From NCBI RefSeq assembly GCF_900104355.1, contig NZ_FNIY01000003.1, positions 496,001 to 560,000 of the forward strand: a DNA stretch of 64,000 nt, given 5' to 3'. Origin of the DNA: Phyllobacterium sp. OV277 (GTDB lineage: Bacteria; Pseudomonadota; Alphaproteobacteria; Rhizobiales; Rhizobiaceae). Of this stretch, positions 45,072 to 55,521 are shown one piece after another; position 1 is the first letter of the stretch, and each line of letters starts with the position of its first letter. The notes below the pieces were generated by a model, which was not told the DNA's origin, did no database searches, and saw only the letters and a list, made by a program, of their open reading frames with translations. The position numbers and the translations under genes are program-made.

Positions 45072-45530
45072 TCAGACTACCGGGTTGAGCAGATAAAGCG
45101 ACACGTTCAGCAATGTGGCAAACGCCACCCAGAGAAGGTAGGGAATAAACATGATCGCCGATGGTCGCTCCGCTTCCCACGTCACCCGGATGAAGCCGAT
45201 GATCGAGACCAGCAGAAGTGCGATCACCAGCAGCGCCAGTCCCATCTGCTGGAAACCGAAAAATGTCGGCGACCAGAGAAAATTCAGGACGAGCTGCGCC
45301 CACCAGAACCGCTGGGCGGATGTCAGGTCAATATCCCAGACCCGCCAACCGGCGATGGCAATGAGAACGTAAAGGATGGTCCAAACCGGCGGGAAAACCC
45401 AGTTGGGCGGATTGAAGGAAGGTTTTGCCAGACCGGCATACCATTCGCCCGGCAGCGTTATATAGCCGATGGCGAGACCGCCACCGATGGTGAGCACGAG
45501 AAACAACAGAAATCCTACAGACCGGGACAT
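45072..45530 (-). CDS. tspO: TspO/MBR family protein
   Basis: A 152-residue membrane protein with five helices: GYITLPGEWYAGLAKPSFNPPNW, FPPVWTILYVLIAIAGWRVW and PYLLWVAFATLLN are typical. TspO binds porphyrins and steroids and affects tetrapyrrole-related regulation in alphaproteobacteria. AGGAAAGG precedes the ATG. The frame is open far upstream but overlaps the end of rsmB. Confidence 0.93.
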   Translation of the reverse strand: MSRSVGFLLFLVLTIGGGLAIGYITLPGEWYAGLAKPSFNPPNWVFPPVWTILYVLIAIAGWRVWDIDLTSAQRFWWAQLVLNFLWSPTFFGFQQMGLALLVIALLLVSIIGFIRVTWEAERPSAIMFIPYLLWVAFATLLNVSLYLLNPVV

Positions 45531-45573
45531 GGGTAGACCTTTCCTGCCGACAGTGTCGCGGATGGTTGTACCG

Positions 45574-46863
45574 TTATTTCTCGCGTCTGAGAACTGAAAT
45601 GAAGAAGCCATCTGTCGACGTGGATAATGGCGACAGGATCGTGCTGCCGTCCTTGAAGAGCGGGCCGAGATTATCGCTTGCCGAAACAGCTTCCTGCCAG
45701 AGCGGAGCAGTATCCACGGACGCGTAGCCGGGATTGGCAGCAAGGAATGCAGCGACCTGTTTGCCATTCTCCGGCGCAAACAGCGAACAGGTGATATAAA
45801 CCAGCCGTCCGCCCGGCTTCACATAGGCCTTGGCCGCATCAAGCACTTCGCGCTGTTCCACTTCGCGCCGTTCCAGCTGCTGCTCGCTCAAACGCCATTT
45901 GGCATCGGGCCTGCGCCGCCATGTACCCGAACCCGTGCAGGGTGCATCAACCAGAACGAGATCCATCTGGCCTTCAAGCGGGGCAAGTTCGCTGACATTG
46001 GCATGGGCCTGCGCATTGCGCACTCCTGCCCGCTTCAGCCGGTCGAAAATCGGTGCAAGACGCGCGCGTTCCGCATCATAGGCATGAATTTGTCCCTTAT
46101 TGCCCATCTGGGCTGCAAGGGCGAGCGTCTTGCCGCCAGCACCGGCGCAATAATCCAGAACCTGCTCGCCCGGCTTGGCATTCGAAAGCTTTGCCGCGAT
46201 CTGCGAGCCGAGATCCTGCACCTCGAAAAGACCGCGCTGGAATGCCGGTTCCGCCTGCACATTCGGGTGGCGGCCCATGGCGCGCAAAGGCGGAACGCGC
46301 ACGGCAGTCTCAAGCAGCGGTGCCGCATTGGCTCCGGCACGAACCAGTTCCTTCAGCACCTTCTCGCGGTCGGCTTTCAGCGTATTGACACGCAAATCGA
46401 CTGGCGGGCGGTCGCTGAGTGCAGCGGCTTCACCAACCCAGGCATCGCCAAAAATCGCCTGAAAATGCGGAATGGTCCATTCCGGCACGTCGGCGCGGAT
46501 ATGATCCGGCGCGTTGGAAAGGTCACGCGCCTGCCAGATTGCCATGCGGTCAGCTTCAAGCGGTTCAGGCGCAAACTTGTCACCCTCAAGCGCGGCATTG
46601 ATTTCGTCAATGACCAGTTCGGCATCGGACAGGAGCACACCAAAGGCGATATGGCGGGCTGCATCGCTGTCCATGCGCCAGCCGAGCGATAATTTACGGC
46701 GCAGGGCATCATAGACGATATTGCCGATAACCGCGCGATCCCCGGCACCAGCAAAGCGATGCGACAGGCCCCAATCCTTGAGCGCATCGGAAGCCGGGCG
46801 TTTGCGGGTCTCTATATCATCAAGTACTTCGATTGCCGCCTGCAGGCGTCCGCCAAGTCGCAT
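45574..46863 (-). CDS. rsmB: RsmB/NOP family RNA m5C methyltransferase
   Basis: A 429-residue enzyme with an N-terminal NusB-like helical part, then VDLRVNTLKADR and the SAM site LDYCAGAGGKTLALAAQMG. Catalytic cysteines are in VLVDAPCTGSGTWRRRPD and VYITCSLFAPENG. It methylates C967 of 16S rRNA in E. coli; the site here is inferred. AAGGA precedes the ATG. It heads the rsmB-tspO-nucleosidase unit. Confidence 0.9.
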   Translation of the reverse strand: MRLGGRLQAAIEVLDDIETRKRPASDALKDWGLSHRFAGAGDRAVIGNIVYDALRRKLSLGWRMDSDAARHIAFGVLLSDAELVIDEINAALEGDKFAPEPLEADRMAIWQARDLSNAPDHIRADVPEWTIPHFQAIFGDAWVGEAAALSDRPPVDLRVNTLKADREKVLKELVRAGANAAPLLETAVRVPPLRAMGRHPNVQAEPAFQRGLFEVQDLGSQIAAKLSNAKPGEQVLDYCAGAGGKTLALAAQMGNKGQIHAYDAERARLAPIFDRLKRAGVRNAQAHANVSELAPLEGQMDLVLVDAPCTGSGTWRRRPDAKWRLSEQQLERREVEQREVLDAAKAYVKPGGRLVYITCSLFAPENGKQVAAFLAANPGYASVDTAPLWQEAVSASDNLGPLFKDGSTILSPLSTSTDGFFISVLRREK

Positions 46864-46910
46864 GGAAATTCCTTCATTAGATCTACCGGCATCGCATACA
46901 TGGCAAAGCC

Positions 46911-46946
46911 AATAAAAGAAAGCCGGAGCGTGATGCTCCGGCTTTC
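46911..46946 (-). terminator. intrinsic terminator of katA
   Basis: GAAAGCCGGAGC/GCTCCGGCTTTC is a perfect 12-bp stem with a 5-base loop. On the minus strand it is followed by TTTTATT, 32 bases past the catalase stop. Confidence 0.88.
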
Positions 46947-46977
46947 ACTTTACTCAACAAAGTACGTTCAGCCGTGT

Positions 46978-48474
46978 TTACTCGGCTGCGGCGTGCTTTT
47001 CTTCGTTGGAAATTGCATTGGCTTCATAGCCATGCGCTTCCTTGAGTGCCGCACGCACACCGGCTTCATACTCAGGATGAACCAGCTTGAAGTGCGCCAG
47101 CTGGCGCTCGATGATAGCACCGGGAACGCCGCCCATTGCCGCAGCGATGTTGGAGAACAGGCGCGAACGCTGCCCGGCATCGAACAGATTGAACAAAGCC
47201 GTTACCTGACCATAATCATCATTGCCGATGCGATGGTTGTAACGGTCTGCACTGCCTGACAGGGCCAATGGCGGCTCTTTTGCCGAAGGCTGCTCGACAG
47301 CACCGGAGAAGCTGTTGGGCTCGTAATAAGCATCCACATTGCCGGTCTTCTGGCCAACGAAATTCATCTGGCCATCCTTGTGATAGTGATGCACAGGGCA
47401 TTTCGGCTGGTTAACCGGCAGGGCTTCGTAATGTGTACCGAGGCGATAGCGATGCGCGTCCGCATAGGAGAACACGCGCGCCTGCAGCATCTTGTCTGGC
47501 GAGTGGCCAATGCCGGGAACAACGTTTGAGGGCGAGAAGGCCGCCTGTTCGATCTCGGCAAAATAGTTGTCGGCGTTGCGGTTAAGCTCCATGACACCGA
47601 TTTCGATCGGTGGGAATTCGCCATGCGGCCAAACCTTGGTCAGGTCGAACGGATTGTAGGAGGTCTTCTCAGCGTCAGCTTCGCTCATGATCTGGACCTG
47701 AACAGTCCATTTCGGGAATGCGCCGCGTTCAATGCCGCCAAACAGTTCTTCCTGATAGGTTTCGCGCGACTTGCCGATGAGCGTTTCGGCTTCGGCATTG
47801 GTATAATGCTTATGGCCCTGCTGAGTCTTGAAGTGGAACTTTACCCAGAAACGTTCGCCCTGATCATTCCAGAAGGAATAGGTGTGCGAGCCGTAGCCGT
47901 TCATATACATCGGCGCGACTGGCAGACCGCGATCAGACATCAGGATTGTAACCTGATGCAGGCTTTCCGGCGATAGCGACCAGAAATCCCACATGGCGGT
48001 GGCCGAACGCATATTGGTGCGCGGATGACGCTTCTGCGTGTGGATAAAGTCAGGGAATTTCAGCGGATCGCGGACGAAGAACACGGGCGTGTTGTTGCCA
48101 ACCAGATCCCAATTGCCTTCGCTGGTGTAGAATTTCAGCGCAAAACCACGCACGTCGCGCTCGGCATCGGCTGCGCCGAGTTCGCCGGCAACGGTGGAGA
48201 AACGCAGCAGCAGCGGTGTTTCAGTACCCGGCTGCAATGCCTTGGCCTTGGTGTAGCGGGAAATGTCGCCGGTGATTTTCAGCGTACCGAATGCGCCCCA
48301 GCCCTTGGCGTGAACAACGCGTTCCGGGATACGTTCACGGTTCTGGTGGGCAAGCTTTTCAAGCAGCTGGTAGTCGTCCAGAAGAACAGGGCCGCGTTCG
48401 CCGGCAGTTCTCGAATTCTGATTGTCTGATACCGGTGCACCGGCAGTAGTTGTCAACGTCGGACGGTCAGCCAT
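46978..48474 (-). CDS. katA: monofunctional haem catalase
   Basis: A 498-residue clade 3 catalase. Active-site His55 lies in [13 protein letters not shown], Asn128 in [10 protein letters not shown], and the haem-binding Tyr337 in [12 protein letters not shown]. The enzyme turns hydrogen peroxide into water and oxygen. No signal peptide, so cytoplasmic unless exported another way. GGGAGA precedes the ATG. It is divergent from oxyR, which should control it. Confidence 0.97.
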   Translation of the reverse strand: MADRPTLTTTAGAPVSDNQNSRTAGERGPVLLDDYQLLEKLAHQNRERIPERVVHAKGWGAFGTLKITGDISRYTKAKALQPGTETPLLLRFSTVAGELGAADAERDVRGFALKFYTSEGNWDLVGNNTPVFFVRDPLKFPDFIHTQKRHPRTNMRSATAMWDFWSLSPESLHQVTILMSDRGLPVAPMYMNGYGSHTYSFWNDQGERFWVKFHFKTQQGHKHYTNAEAETLIGKSRETYQEELFGGIERGAFPKWTVQVQIMSEADAEKTSYNPFDLTKVWPHGEFPPIEIGVMELNRNADNYFAEIEQAAFSPSNVVPGIGHSPDKMLQARVFSYADAHRYRLGTHYEALPVNQPKCPVHHYHKDGQMNFVGQKTGNVDAYYEPNSFSGAVEQPSAKEPPLALSGSADRYNHRIGNDDYGQVTALFNLFDAGQRSRLFSNIAAAMGGVPGAIIERQLAHFKLVHPEYEAGVRAALKEAHGYEANAISNEEKHAAAE

Positions 48475-48561
48475 TGGCTTCTCCCTTGAATTTCGTGTTC
48501 TGACACTATTTCAGAATCGCAGGGCACCATGGCCTACTGCGATCTCGCCGCTACCATAGAA

Positions 48562-48576
48562 CTATTCCAATCATAG
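48562..48576. promoter_or_regulatory. partial OxyR-type site
   Basis: CTAT-N7-ATAG matches the centre of the OxyR motif ATAG-N7-CTAT-N7-ATAG-N7-CTAT. The outer quarter-sites are poor. It lies in the 146-base gap between the katA and oxyR starts. Confidence 0.45.
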
Positions 48577-48620
48577 TTTCCAATTGAATTTAGAATTATT
48601 ATTGATAGGATTTAGTTATC

Positions 48621-49550
48621 ATGTTTTCAGTCCGGCAAATGCGCTATTTCGATATCCTCGCCACCACTTTGCACTTTCGCAAAGCGGCGGAACTCGCGCG
48701 TATTTCTCAGCCCGCGCTCTCCGCGCAGATCGCCGAAATGGAGCAGCGGCTCGGGACAACCCTGTTTGAGCGGACGCGCCGCACGGTTGTTCTAACTGAT
48801 ATGGGCAAACGGCTTCTGCCGCGGGTTCGTGGCATTCTGAACGGCATCCGCTCGCTGGAAGAACTCGCCTCGCAGCGGCGCGGCATTTTACAGGGGCGCC
48901 TGCGGCTCGGGATCATACCAACCATTGCGCCCTATCTCCTGCCGATTCTCATCCCGGAACTGCGGGCGACCTATCCTGACCTGACCATCGAATTGCGCGA
49001 GGCAGTGACATCAAAACTCGTCGAGGATTTGCGTCTCGGCGATCTCGATGCGCTGATCGCCGCCCTGCCGATCGACAGCGAAGGCGTGATTGCCAAACCA
49101 CTGTTCCGGGACCGCTTTCTCATCGCCACCTCAAGCAATGACATCGACATTCTCACATCTCCGATGACGCAGGAGAATGTGGCGCTGGAGCGCCTGCTGC
49201 TGCTGGAAGAGGGCCATTGCCTGCGCGATCAGGCGTTAGCAGTCTGCACCAGCGTCAAGCAGCGGCAACTGGTCAATTACGGCGCCACCAGCATGGCAAC
49301 CCTGTTGCAAATGGTCAGCCATGGCATGGGCCTGACGCTGATCCCCGAGATCGCCGTGCGCACGGAAGCCAGCCGCAACAATGTCCGCATTATTGCTTTT
49401 GCCGACCCCGAACCTTCACGGGAGATTGGCCTGATCTGGCGCAGGCAAAGCGAACGGCGTGATGATTTTGAGGCTTTGGCCACAACGATTGTCGATTGCG
49501 GCCAGCGTTTGCTGATTTCAGCCGATGAGCTGGATGATTTGGCTGCCTGA
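48621..49550 (+). CDS. oxyR: hydrogen peroxide regulator OxyR
   Basis: A 309-residue LysR-type regulator. The HTH is FRKAAELARISQPALSAQIAEME (about 19-41). The redox pair is Cys200 and Cys209 in LLLLEEGHCLRDQALAVC, the pattern of E. coli OxyR. With its position beside katA, the call is firm. It probably represses itself and activates katA after peroxide oxidation. Confidence 0.94.
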   Translation: MFSVRQMRYFDILATTLHFRKAAELARISQPALSAQIAEMEQRLGTTLFERTRRTVVLTDMGKRLLPRVRGILNGIRSLEELASQRRGILQGRLRLGIIPTIAPYLLPILIPELRATYPDLTIELREAVTSKLVEDLRLGDLDALIAALPIDSEGVIAKPLFRDRFLIATSSNDIDILTSPMTQENVALERLLLLEEGHCLRDQALAVCTSVKQRQLVNYGATSMATLLQMVSHGMGLTLIPEIAVRTEASRNNVRIIAFADPEPSREIGLIWRRQSERRDDFEALATTIVDCGQRLLISADELDDLAA

Positions 49551-49583
49551 GGGGATTGGCGGGGTTGTGGGGGTATTGGTTGT

Positions 49584-49723
49584 GGTTCGTGGTTCGACAT
49601 AACAACCATGAGGGAGAGGGGTGATGAAAGGGAGCTAAATTCTGCCCCTCTGTGATCTGCAATCTTTGCGGTTAGTCTTGCATCCACACTCTCCCTCATG
49701 GTGAGCTTGTCGAACCACGAACC
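49584..49723. repeat. GGTTCGAC inverted repeat, copy 2
   Basis: Arms GGTTCGACATAACAACCATG and the inverse CATGGTGAGCTTGTCGAACC enclose 80 bases that match 16819-16971 in reverse. It directly abuts the palindrome at 49734. Together the two repeats fill the 380-base gap between oxyR and the MAPEG gene. Confidence 0.75.
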
Positions 49724-49733
49724 GGCGGCATCT

Positions 49734-49893
49734 ACCCCCCTCTGTCCTGTCGGACATCTCCCCCACAAGGGGGGAGATCACATTGACATGAACGCTTTTG
49801 CACAACAGGAAAAGTTTCAGATTGTGCAAAGGCGGTAGTGATGGCTGATCTCCCCCCTTGTGGGGGAGATGTCCGACAGGACAGAGGGGGGTG
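49734..49893. repeat. 160-bp palindromic repeat, copy 2
   Basis: Arms ACCCCCCTCTGTCCTGTCGG and its inverse, with the core GATCACATTGACATGAACGC ... GTTTCAGATTGTGC. The core matches the reverse of the one at 16262-16421. Confidence 0.82.
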
Positions 49894-49930
49894 AAATATG
49901 AAACCGCTCTCTCTACCAGTGACTCTACGT

Positions 49931-50356
49931 CTAAACCGGGGCAGGTATAGCCAGATGCAGGGCGAGCATGACCCAGAGAACACCGTTGAGAATATAGCCA
50001 ATGGTGAAGATGGGCTGGCGAAGTTTCAAACTGTTTGACGTGACATGCACGAATGTGTGGGCAATGCGTGCTGCCACAAACAGCCATGCCACGATAACAG
50101 CAAGGAATGATGCGCCATTGACCACGTAAAGTGAAATGCACACGGCATAGAACAACACGGGCAATTCATAGAGATTGATCAGATTGCGGATCACCGTGGC
50201 GCTGGCCTCTGGCTCTTTCACTGGCACCTTGAAATCGCGCGCCGATGCCTGCCCGCTGCCGACAGCCTCCATCCGGCGCAGAAAAACCAGCCCGTAAACA
50301 ATGTAGATCAGGGCTGTCAGAGCGATTATTGGCCAGAGAATTGCTGTTTGCGACAT
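49931..50356 (-). CDS. MAPEG family membrane protein
   Basis: A 141-residue four-helix protein: ILWPIIALTALIYIVYGLVFLRR, NLYELPVLFYAVCISLY, ARIAHTFVHVTSN and GYILNGVLWVMLALHLA. The ELP and R-H pattern is the glutathione-binding part of MAPEG proteins. Bacterial members are rarely characterised. GGAGG precedes the ATG at 50356. The LysR gene is 55 bases upstream on the same strand. Confidence 0.88.
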   Translation of the reverse strand: MSQTAILWPIIALTALIYIVYGLVFLRRMEAVGSGQASARDFKVPVKEPEASATVIRNLINLYELPVLFYAVCISLYVVNGASFLAVIVAWLFVAARIAHTFVHVTSNSLKLRQPIFTIGYILNGVLWVMLALHLAIPAPV

Positions 50357-50411
50357 GGTTTCCTCCATCGTTGACGCATCTTACGTCTACGTTCATTTTT
50401 TCCGCAACCTG

Positions 50412-51311
50412 TTAATTCAGACCGGGAATTTCCGTCAGACTTGCGGCGAGATGATCAACAAAAGCGCGCACCTTGCGTGGCAGAAACGTTGCCGATGCAT
50501 AGACCACGTGAACATCCATCGGCGCATAGCCATAGGCGGGCAGAACCCTGACAAGACTGCCCTCGTCAAGGAATTGCCGGATCAGCGGTACCTGCGCTCC
50601 GCCAATTCCCACCCCTGCGCACAGGGCCTGATTGAGCACGAAGGCATTGTTGGCGAGAAAGCTGGATTTAACCGGCACTGTGATCGCACCCTCAGGACCA
50701 ATCAGGGGCACCGCCTCCCCCTGAGGCGACCAGATGAACCTGACATGCGGGTGCTCTGACAATTCCTCCGGTGTCGAGGGATTGCCGTATCGTGCAACGT
50801 AATCGGGCGAAGCCACGAGAATGCGTTCGAACGTGGCAAGCTTGCGCGCCACAAGCCCTGATGATGCCAGCGCGCCGAAGCGAATGGCGACATCGACACC
50901 CTCGGCCACCAGATCGGCAAAGCGGTCATCAAGGATGAGTTCGACGGTCAAATCCGGGTGTTGCCGCTGAAAATCGATAAGAACAGGGGCCAGATGCATC
51001 TGGCCAAAGCCAACAGGTGCATGCACACGAAGATTGCCGCGAATGGCCGTGGCAAGACCGGCCACCTCCTCTTCCGCCTCCTCAACCGTCTGCAGGATAT
51101 GCCGCGCCCGCTGGTAATAGGTTTCGCCGCTTTCCGTCAGAGCCAGCTGGCGGGTCGAGCGGTGCAGAAGCCGCATCTTGAGATGGCGTTCCAGCGCAGC
51201 CACCTGCTGGCTGACCGCAGGCTGTGTGAGGCCAAGTTCCCGCGCCGCAGCCGACAGTGAGCCAAGCTCCGCCACCCGCATAAAGGTCTTCATCGCTGTG
51301 AACCGGTCCAT
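50412..51311 (-). CDS. LysR-family regulator
   Basis: A 299-residue LysR protein of the CrgA-like group: MDRFTAMKTFMRVAELGSLSAAARELGLTQ split over 1-30, HTH SQQVAALERHL, then a periplasmic-binding-type effector domain. It is divergent from a PRISE-type reductase, its likely target. The gap contains ATTC-TTAT-GAAT, a small palindrome. Confidence 0.92.
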   Translation of the reverse strand: MDRFTAMKTFMRVAELGSLSAAARELGLTQPAVSQQVAALERHLKMRLLHRSTRQLALTESGETYYQRARHILQTVEEAEEEVAGLATAIRGNLRVHAPVGFGQMHLAPVLIDFQRQHPDLTVELILDDRFADLVAEGVDVAIRFGALASSGLVARKLATFERILVASPDYVARYGNPSTPEELSEHPHVRFIWSPQGEAVPLIGPEGAITVPVKSSFLANNAFVLNQALCAGVGIGGAQVPLIRQFLDEGSLVRVLPAYGYAPMDVHVVYASATFLPRKVRAFVDHLAASLTEIPGLN

Positions 51312-51415
51312 ACATCACCTCAAAGATATTCTTATGAATGATATCATCACGGCGCATCTACGCAAATAGCTACGAATGAATGATGATGCAGCACCAACGA
51401 AATGGAGCTGATGAA

Positions 51416-52474
51416 ATGACGGAGAATATCAAGAAGGCCGTAATTGTGGGTGCCAACGGCATTATCGGCGGCAATCTCATCGCGCATCTTAAAGAACTTG
51501 GTGACTGGGAGATTGTGGGGCTGTCGCGGCGGGGCGGTAAAACTGCGGGCAAGCTCAGCCATATCGCGGTCGATCTGCTCGACGCTGCGGATGCCAAGGC
51601 AAAGCTCGCGCACCTGACAGATATCACGCATATATTTTACGCGGCCTATCAGGATCGCCCGACATGGGCCGAACTGGTGCCGCCGAACCTTGCCATGCTG
51701 GTGAATGTGGTGGGCGCTATTGAACCTATCGCACCCAAGCTTCAGCACATCAGCCTGATGCAGGGCTATAAGGTCTACGGTGCGCATCTCGGTCCATTCA
51801 AGACCCCGGCCCGCGAAAGCGACGCCAATCACATGCCGCCGGAATTCAATATCGACCAGCAGGATTTCCTTGAAGCCTTGCAGAAGGATAAAAGCTGGAC
51901 ATGGTCAGCGCTGCGCCCGTCTGTGGTGGTTGGATTTGCATTGGGCAATCCGATGAACCTTGCATCGGTGATCGCGGTCTATGCTTCGATGTCGAAGGAA
52001 CTTGGCATTCCCCTGCGTTTTCCGGGCAAGCCGGGCGCCTATGACAGCCTACTCGAAATGACCGATGCCGGACTGCTTGCGCGGGCAACAGTGTTTATCG
52101 CCACCAATCCGGCCAGCGGCAATCAGGCCTACAACATCAACAATGGCGACCTGTTCCGCTGGAGTGAGATGTGGCCAAAAATTGCCAAATTCTTTGATCT
52201 CGAAGTTGCCCCGCCCCTGCCGATGTCACTGAATGTAGTGATGGCTGACAAGGAACCACTGTGGGACAGTATGATCAGGAAACACGGTCTCACCGATGTG
52301 CCCTACAAGGATGTGTCCTCATGGGGATTTGGCGATGCGGTGTTCAGCTGGAATTATGATTTCTTCGCCGACGGCACAAAACTGCGCCGCGCCGGGTTTC
52401 ATGAATATACCGATACGGAGGAGATGTTTTTGCGGGTGTTCCGGGATTTGCGGGAGCGGAAGATTATTCCGTGA
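51416..52474 (+). CDS. PRISE-type SDR reductase (progesterone 5-beta-reductase-like)
   Basis: A 352-residue atypical extended SDR with the N-terminal GANGIIGG (12-19) and the YKVYGAHLG motif, in which the catalytic Tyr and Lys are arranged as in PRISE enzymes. NPMNLASVIAVYASM and the late AGFHEYTDTEEMFLRVF are also typical. They reduce enone double bonds in steroids and iridoids. The bacterial substrate is unknown. The ATG at 51416 follows GGAG by 8-9 bases; one at 51380 does not. Confidence 0.88.
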   Translation: MTENIKKAVIVGANGIIGGNLIAHLKELGDWEIVGLSRRGGKTAGKLSHIAVDLLDAADAKAKLAHLTDITHIFYAAYQDRPTWAELVPPNLAMLVNVVGAIEPIAPKLQHISLMQGYKVYGAHLGPFKTPARESDANHMPPEFNIDQQDFLEALQKDKSWTWSALRPSVVVGFALGNPMNLASVIAVYASMSKELGIPLRFPGKPGAYDSLLEMTDAGLLARATVFIATNPASGNQAYNINNGDLFRWSEMWPKIAKFFDLEVAPPLPMSLNVVMADKEPLWDSMIRKHGLTDVPYKDVSSWGFGDAVFSWNYDFFADGTKLRRAGFHEYTDTEEMFLRVFRDLRERKIIP

Positions 52475-52500
52475 CTTTCAAATACTGTTTGCATCAACAT

Positions 52501-52623
52501 CGTGCGTGGTTCGACGGGCTCACCATGAGGGACTGGGGTGGGCTGCAATGATAGTCGCCAACGTTGCAGGATGTGACTCCCTGCAATCTTCACTCTCCCT
52601 CATGGTGAGCCTGTCGAACCACG
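52501..52623. repeat. GGTTCGAC inverted repeat, copy 3
   Basis: Arms CGTGCGTGGTTCGACGGGCT and the inverse (ending CTGTCGAACCACG) enclose a more diverged core. It sits after the reductase gene in a 258-base gap. Confidence 0.7.
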
Positions 52624-52683
52624 GTATTTGGTTCTGTAACCTCTTTGATGTTCAGGCATTTGATCGATGGAAAGATGGCACCA

Positions 52684-52718
52684 CTCTTACCCTCCCCCTT
52701 GTGGGGAGGGGGTAAGAG
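52684..52718. terminator. CTCTTAC...GTAAGAG hairpin
   Basis: CTCTTACCCTCCCC-CTTGT-GGGGAGGGGGTAAGAG forms a stem with a two-base bulge. It includes the same CCCCTTGTGGGG as the 160-bp repeats. It may end transcription of the reductase and the DinB gene from both sides. Confidence 0.45.
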
Positions 52719-52732
52719 CGGCACTTACGCTC

Positions 52733-53272
52733 TCACCCCGTAAAAGGCTCATCTTTCCGCCGGGGCATATCATAATTCAGGAAAAACTCATCGAGTTGTG
52801 GCGGGGGCACTTTTGTTCCCGCCAGCATGGCATGCGCCTGTCCGCGATGGTGTATCTGATGCACGAAGAGATGCGACAGGACAAGCCGCAGCGGCTCGCG
52901 TGACACCGCGCCATCATGCCATTCGATGGATATGATCCGGTTGAGATCGGATGCGCTCAGGCTGTCGCAAAAAGCAATAAGTTCCGCATCGAAAGCATCC
53001 TGTGCTTTCTTCAGATCAATGAGTTTGGGAAAAGGAATATCGCCGACAAGGCTGATATTCTTGCGTCCGATACCTTTGATGTCGGCCATATAGATATGGT
53101 CAACGATAAGGTTGTGGTTGAGCGTCATCTGGATCGATGGGAAGAAACTGGTGCGCTCCTGCGCAAACTCGGCATCGGTTAACCCTGCACAGGCACCAAG
53201 CAGCCGGTTGTTCGACCAGGCGCTGTTGCGCGCCATGGCCGAGAAGTGGTCGCGGAGGGTGTTGTCAGACAT
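52733..53272 (-). CDS. DinB family protein
   Basis: A 179-residue four-helix bundle with the metal histidines in LNHNLIVDH and HLFVHQIHHRGQAH. DinB-type proteins include thiol-dependent detoxification enzymes and damage-induced proteins of unknown role. It lies 16 bases after guaB on the same strand, so the two may be co-transcribed. Confidence 0.88.
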   Translation of the reverse strand: MSDNTLRDHFSAMARNSAWSNNRLLGACAGLTDAEFAQERTSFFPSIQMTLNHNLIVDHIYMADIKGIGRKNISLVGDIPFPKLIDLKKAQDAFDAELIAFCDSLSASDLNRIISIEWHDGAVSREPLRLVLSHLFVHQIHHRGQAHAMLAGTKVPPPQLDEFFLNYDMPRRKDEPFTG

Positions 53273-53288
53273 GGCCTCCGCGCCCGTA

Positions 53289-54854
<1,566 letters not shown>

Positions 54855-54970
54855 TCAGGTGAATTGGCACGGGCTGGTAACATGGATATGTCGGTTTGGA
54901 AAGGTGGAAACGTATTTATTCCGCAATCAGTAATACGTGATCACCCGCTAGGGGTGGATAAAAACCGCCC

Positions 54971-55390
54971 CTACTGCCCATAATATTGAAGTTCCTTGAT
55001 GCGCGCACGCACCGCATCCACGTTCATTGCTTCGATATCGATGCTGACAATCGTGCCCCGGTCGGCACGCCAAGGGCCATCATTGGCCTTGATCTGGGCC
55101 TCGCGCCACGCCACCCATTTGCGCTGGGCATCGCGGATCTTTTTGGCAGACTCTGGATCAACCGATGCCAGAGCCTTCTTGTAGACTTCGTTTAATTGTT
55201 TGTCATAGGCGACGAACGCCTTATGCGTGCAATCAACCATGCCTGCGGTTGTCTGTCCCTCCGGTTTGGCCAGACACTCATTGGCAGCCTTATCGATCGG
55301 ATCGACCTTTTCTTCCGTCGATGCGGCAAAAGCCGGAGCCACGGCACCCAGTGTCAGCGAAACACAAAGCAAAGCATAGAATCGTTTCAT
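54971..55390 (-). CDS. LprI/DUF1311 family exported protein
   Basis: A 139-residue protein with a signal peptide (MKRFYALLCVSLTLGAVAPAFA) and a mature part with the DUF1311 pattern: CLAKPEGQTTAGMVDCTHKAFVAYDKQLNEVYKK split over about 38-72, then RKWVAWREAQ. LprI-type members inhibit lysozyme in the envelope. A GGAGGA precedes the ATG at 55390. The frame is open further upstream but not by homology. Confidence 0.87.
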   Translation of the reverse strand: MKRFYALLCVSLTLGAVAPAFAASTEEKVDPIDKAANECLAKPEGQTTAGMVDCTHKAFVAYDKQLNEVYKKALASVDPESAKKIRDAQRKWVAWREAQIKANDGPWRADRGTIVSIDIEAMNVDAVRARIKELQYYGQ

Positions 55391-55521
55391 GGCGTCCTCC
55401 TCGTCCCGGCAAATTGCCCTATGCATCTTGGCAAGAAAAGAGCGAATTGATGAGACTGGCCTGATGTTTTCGCTCATGTTAGGACAAAACATCCCTTCTG
55501 CTGTTTGATATTGGAAATCCA

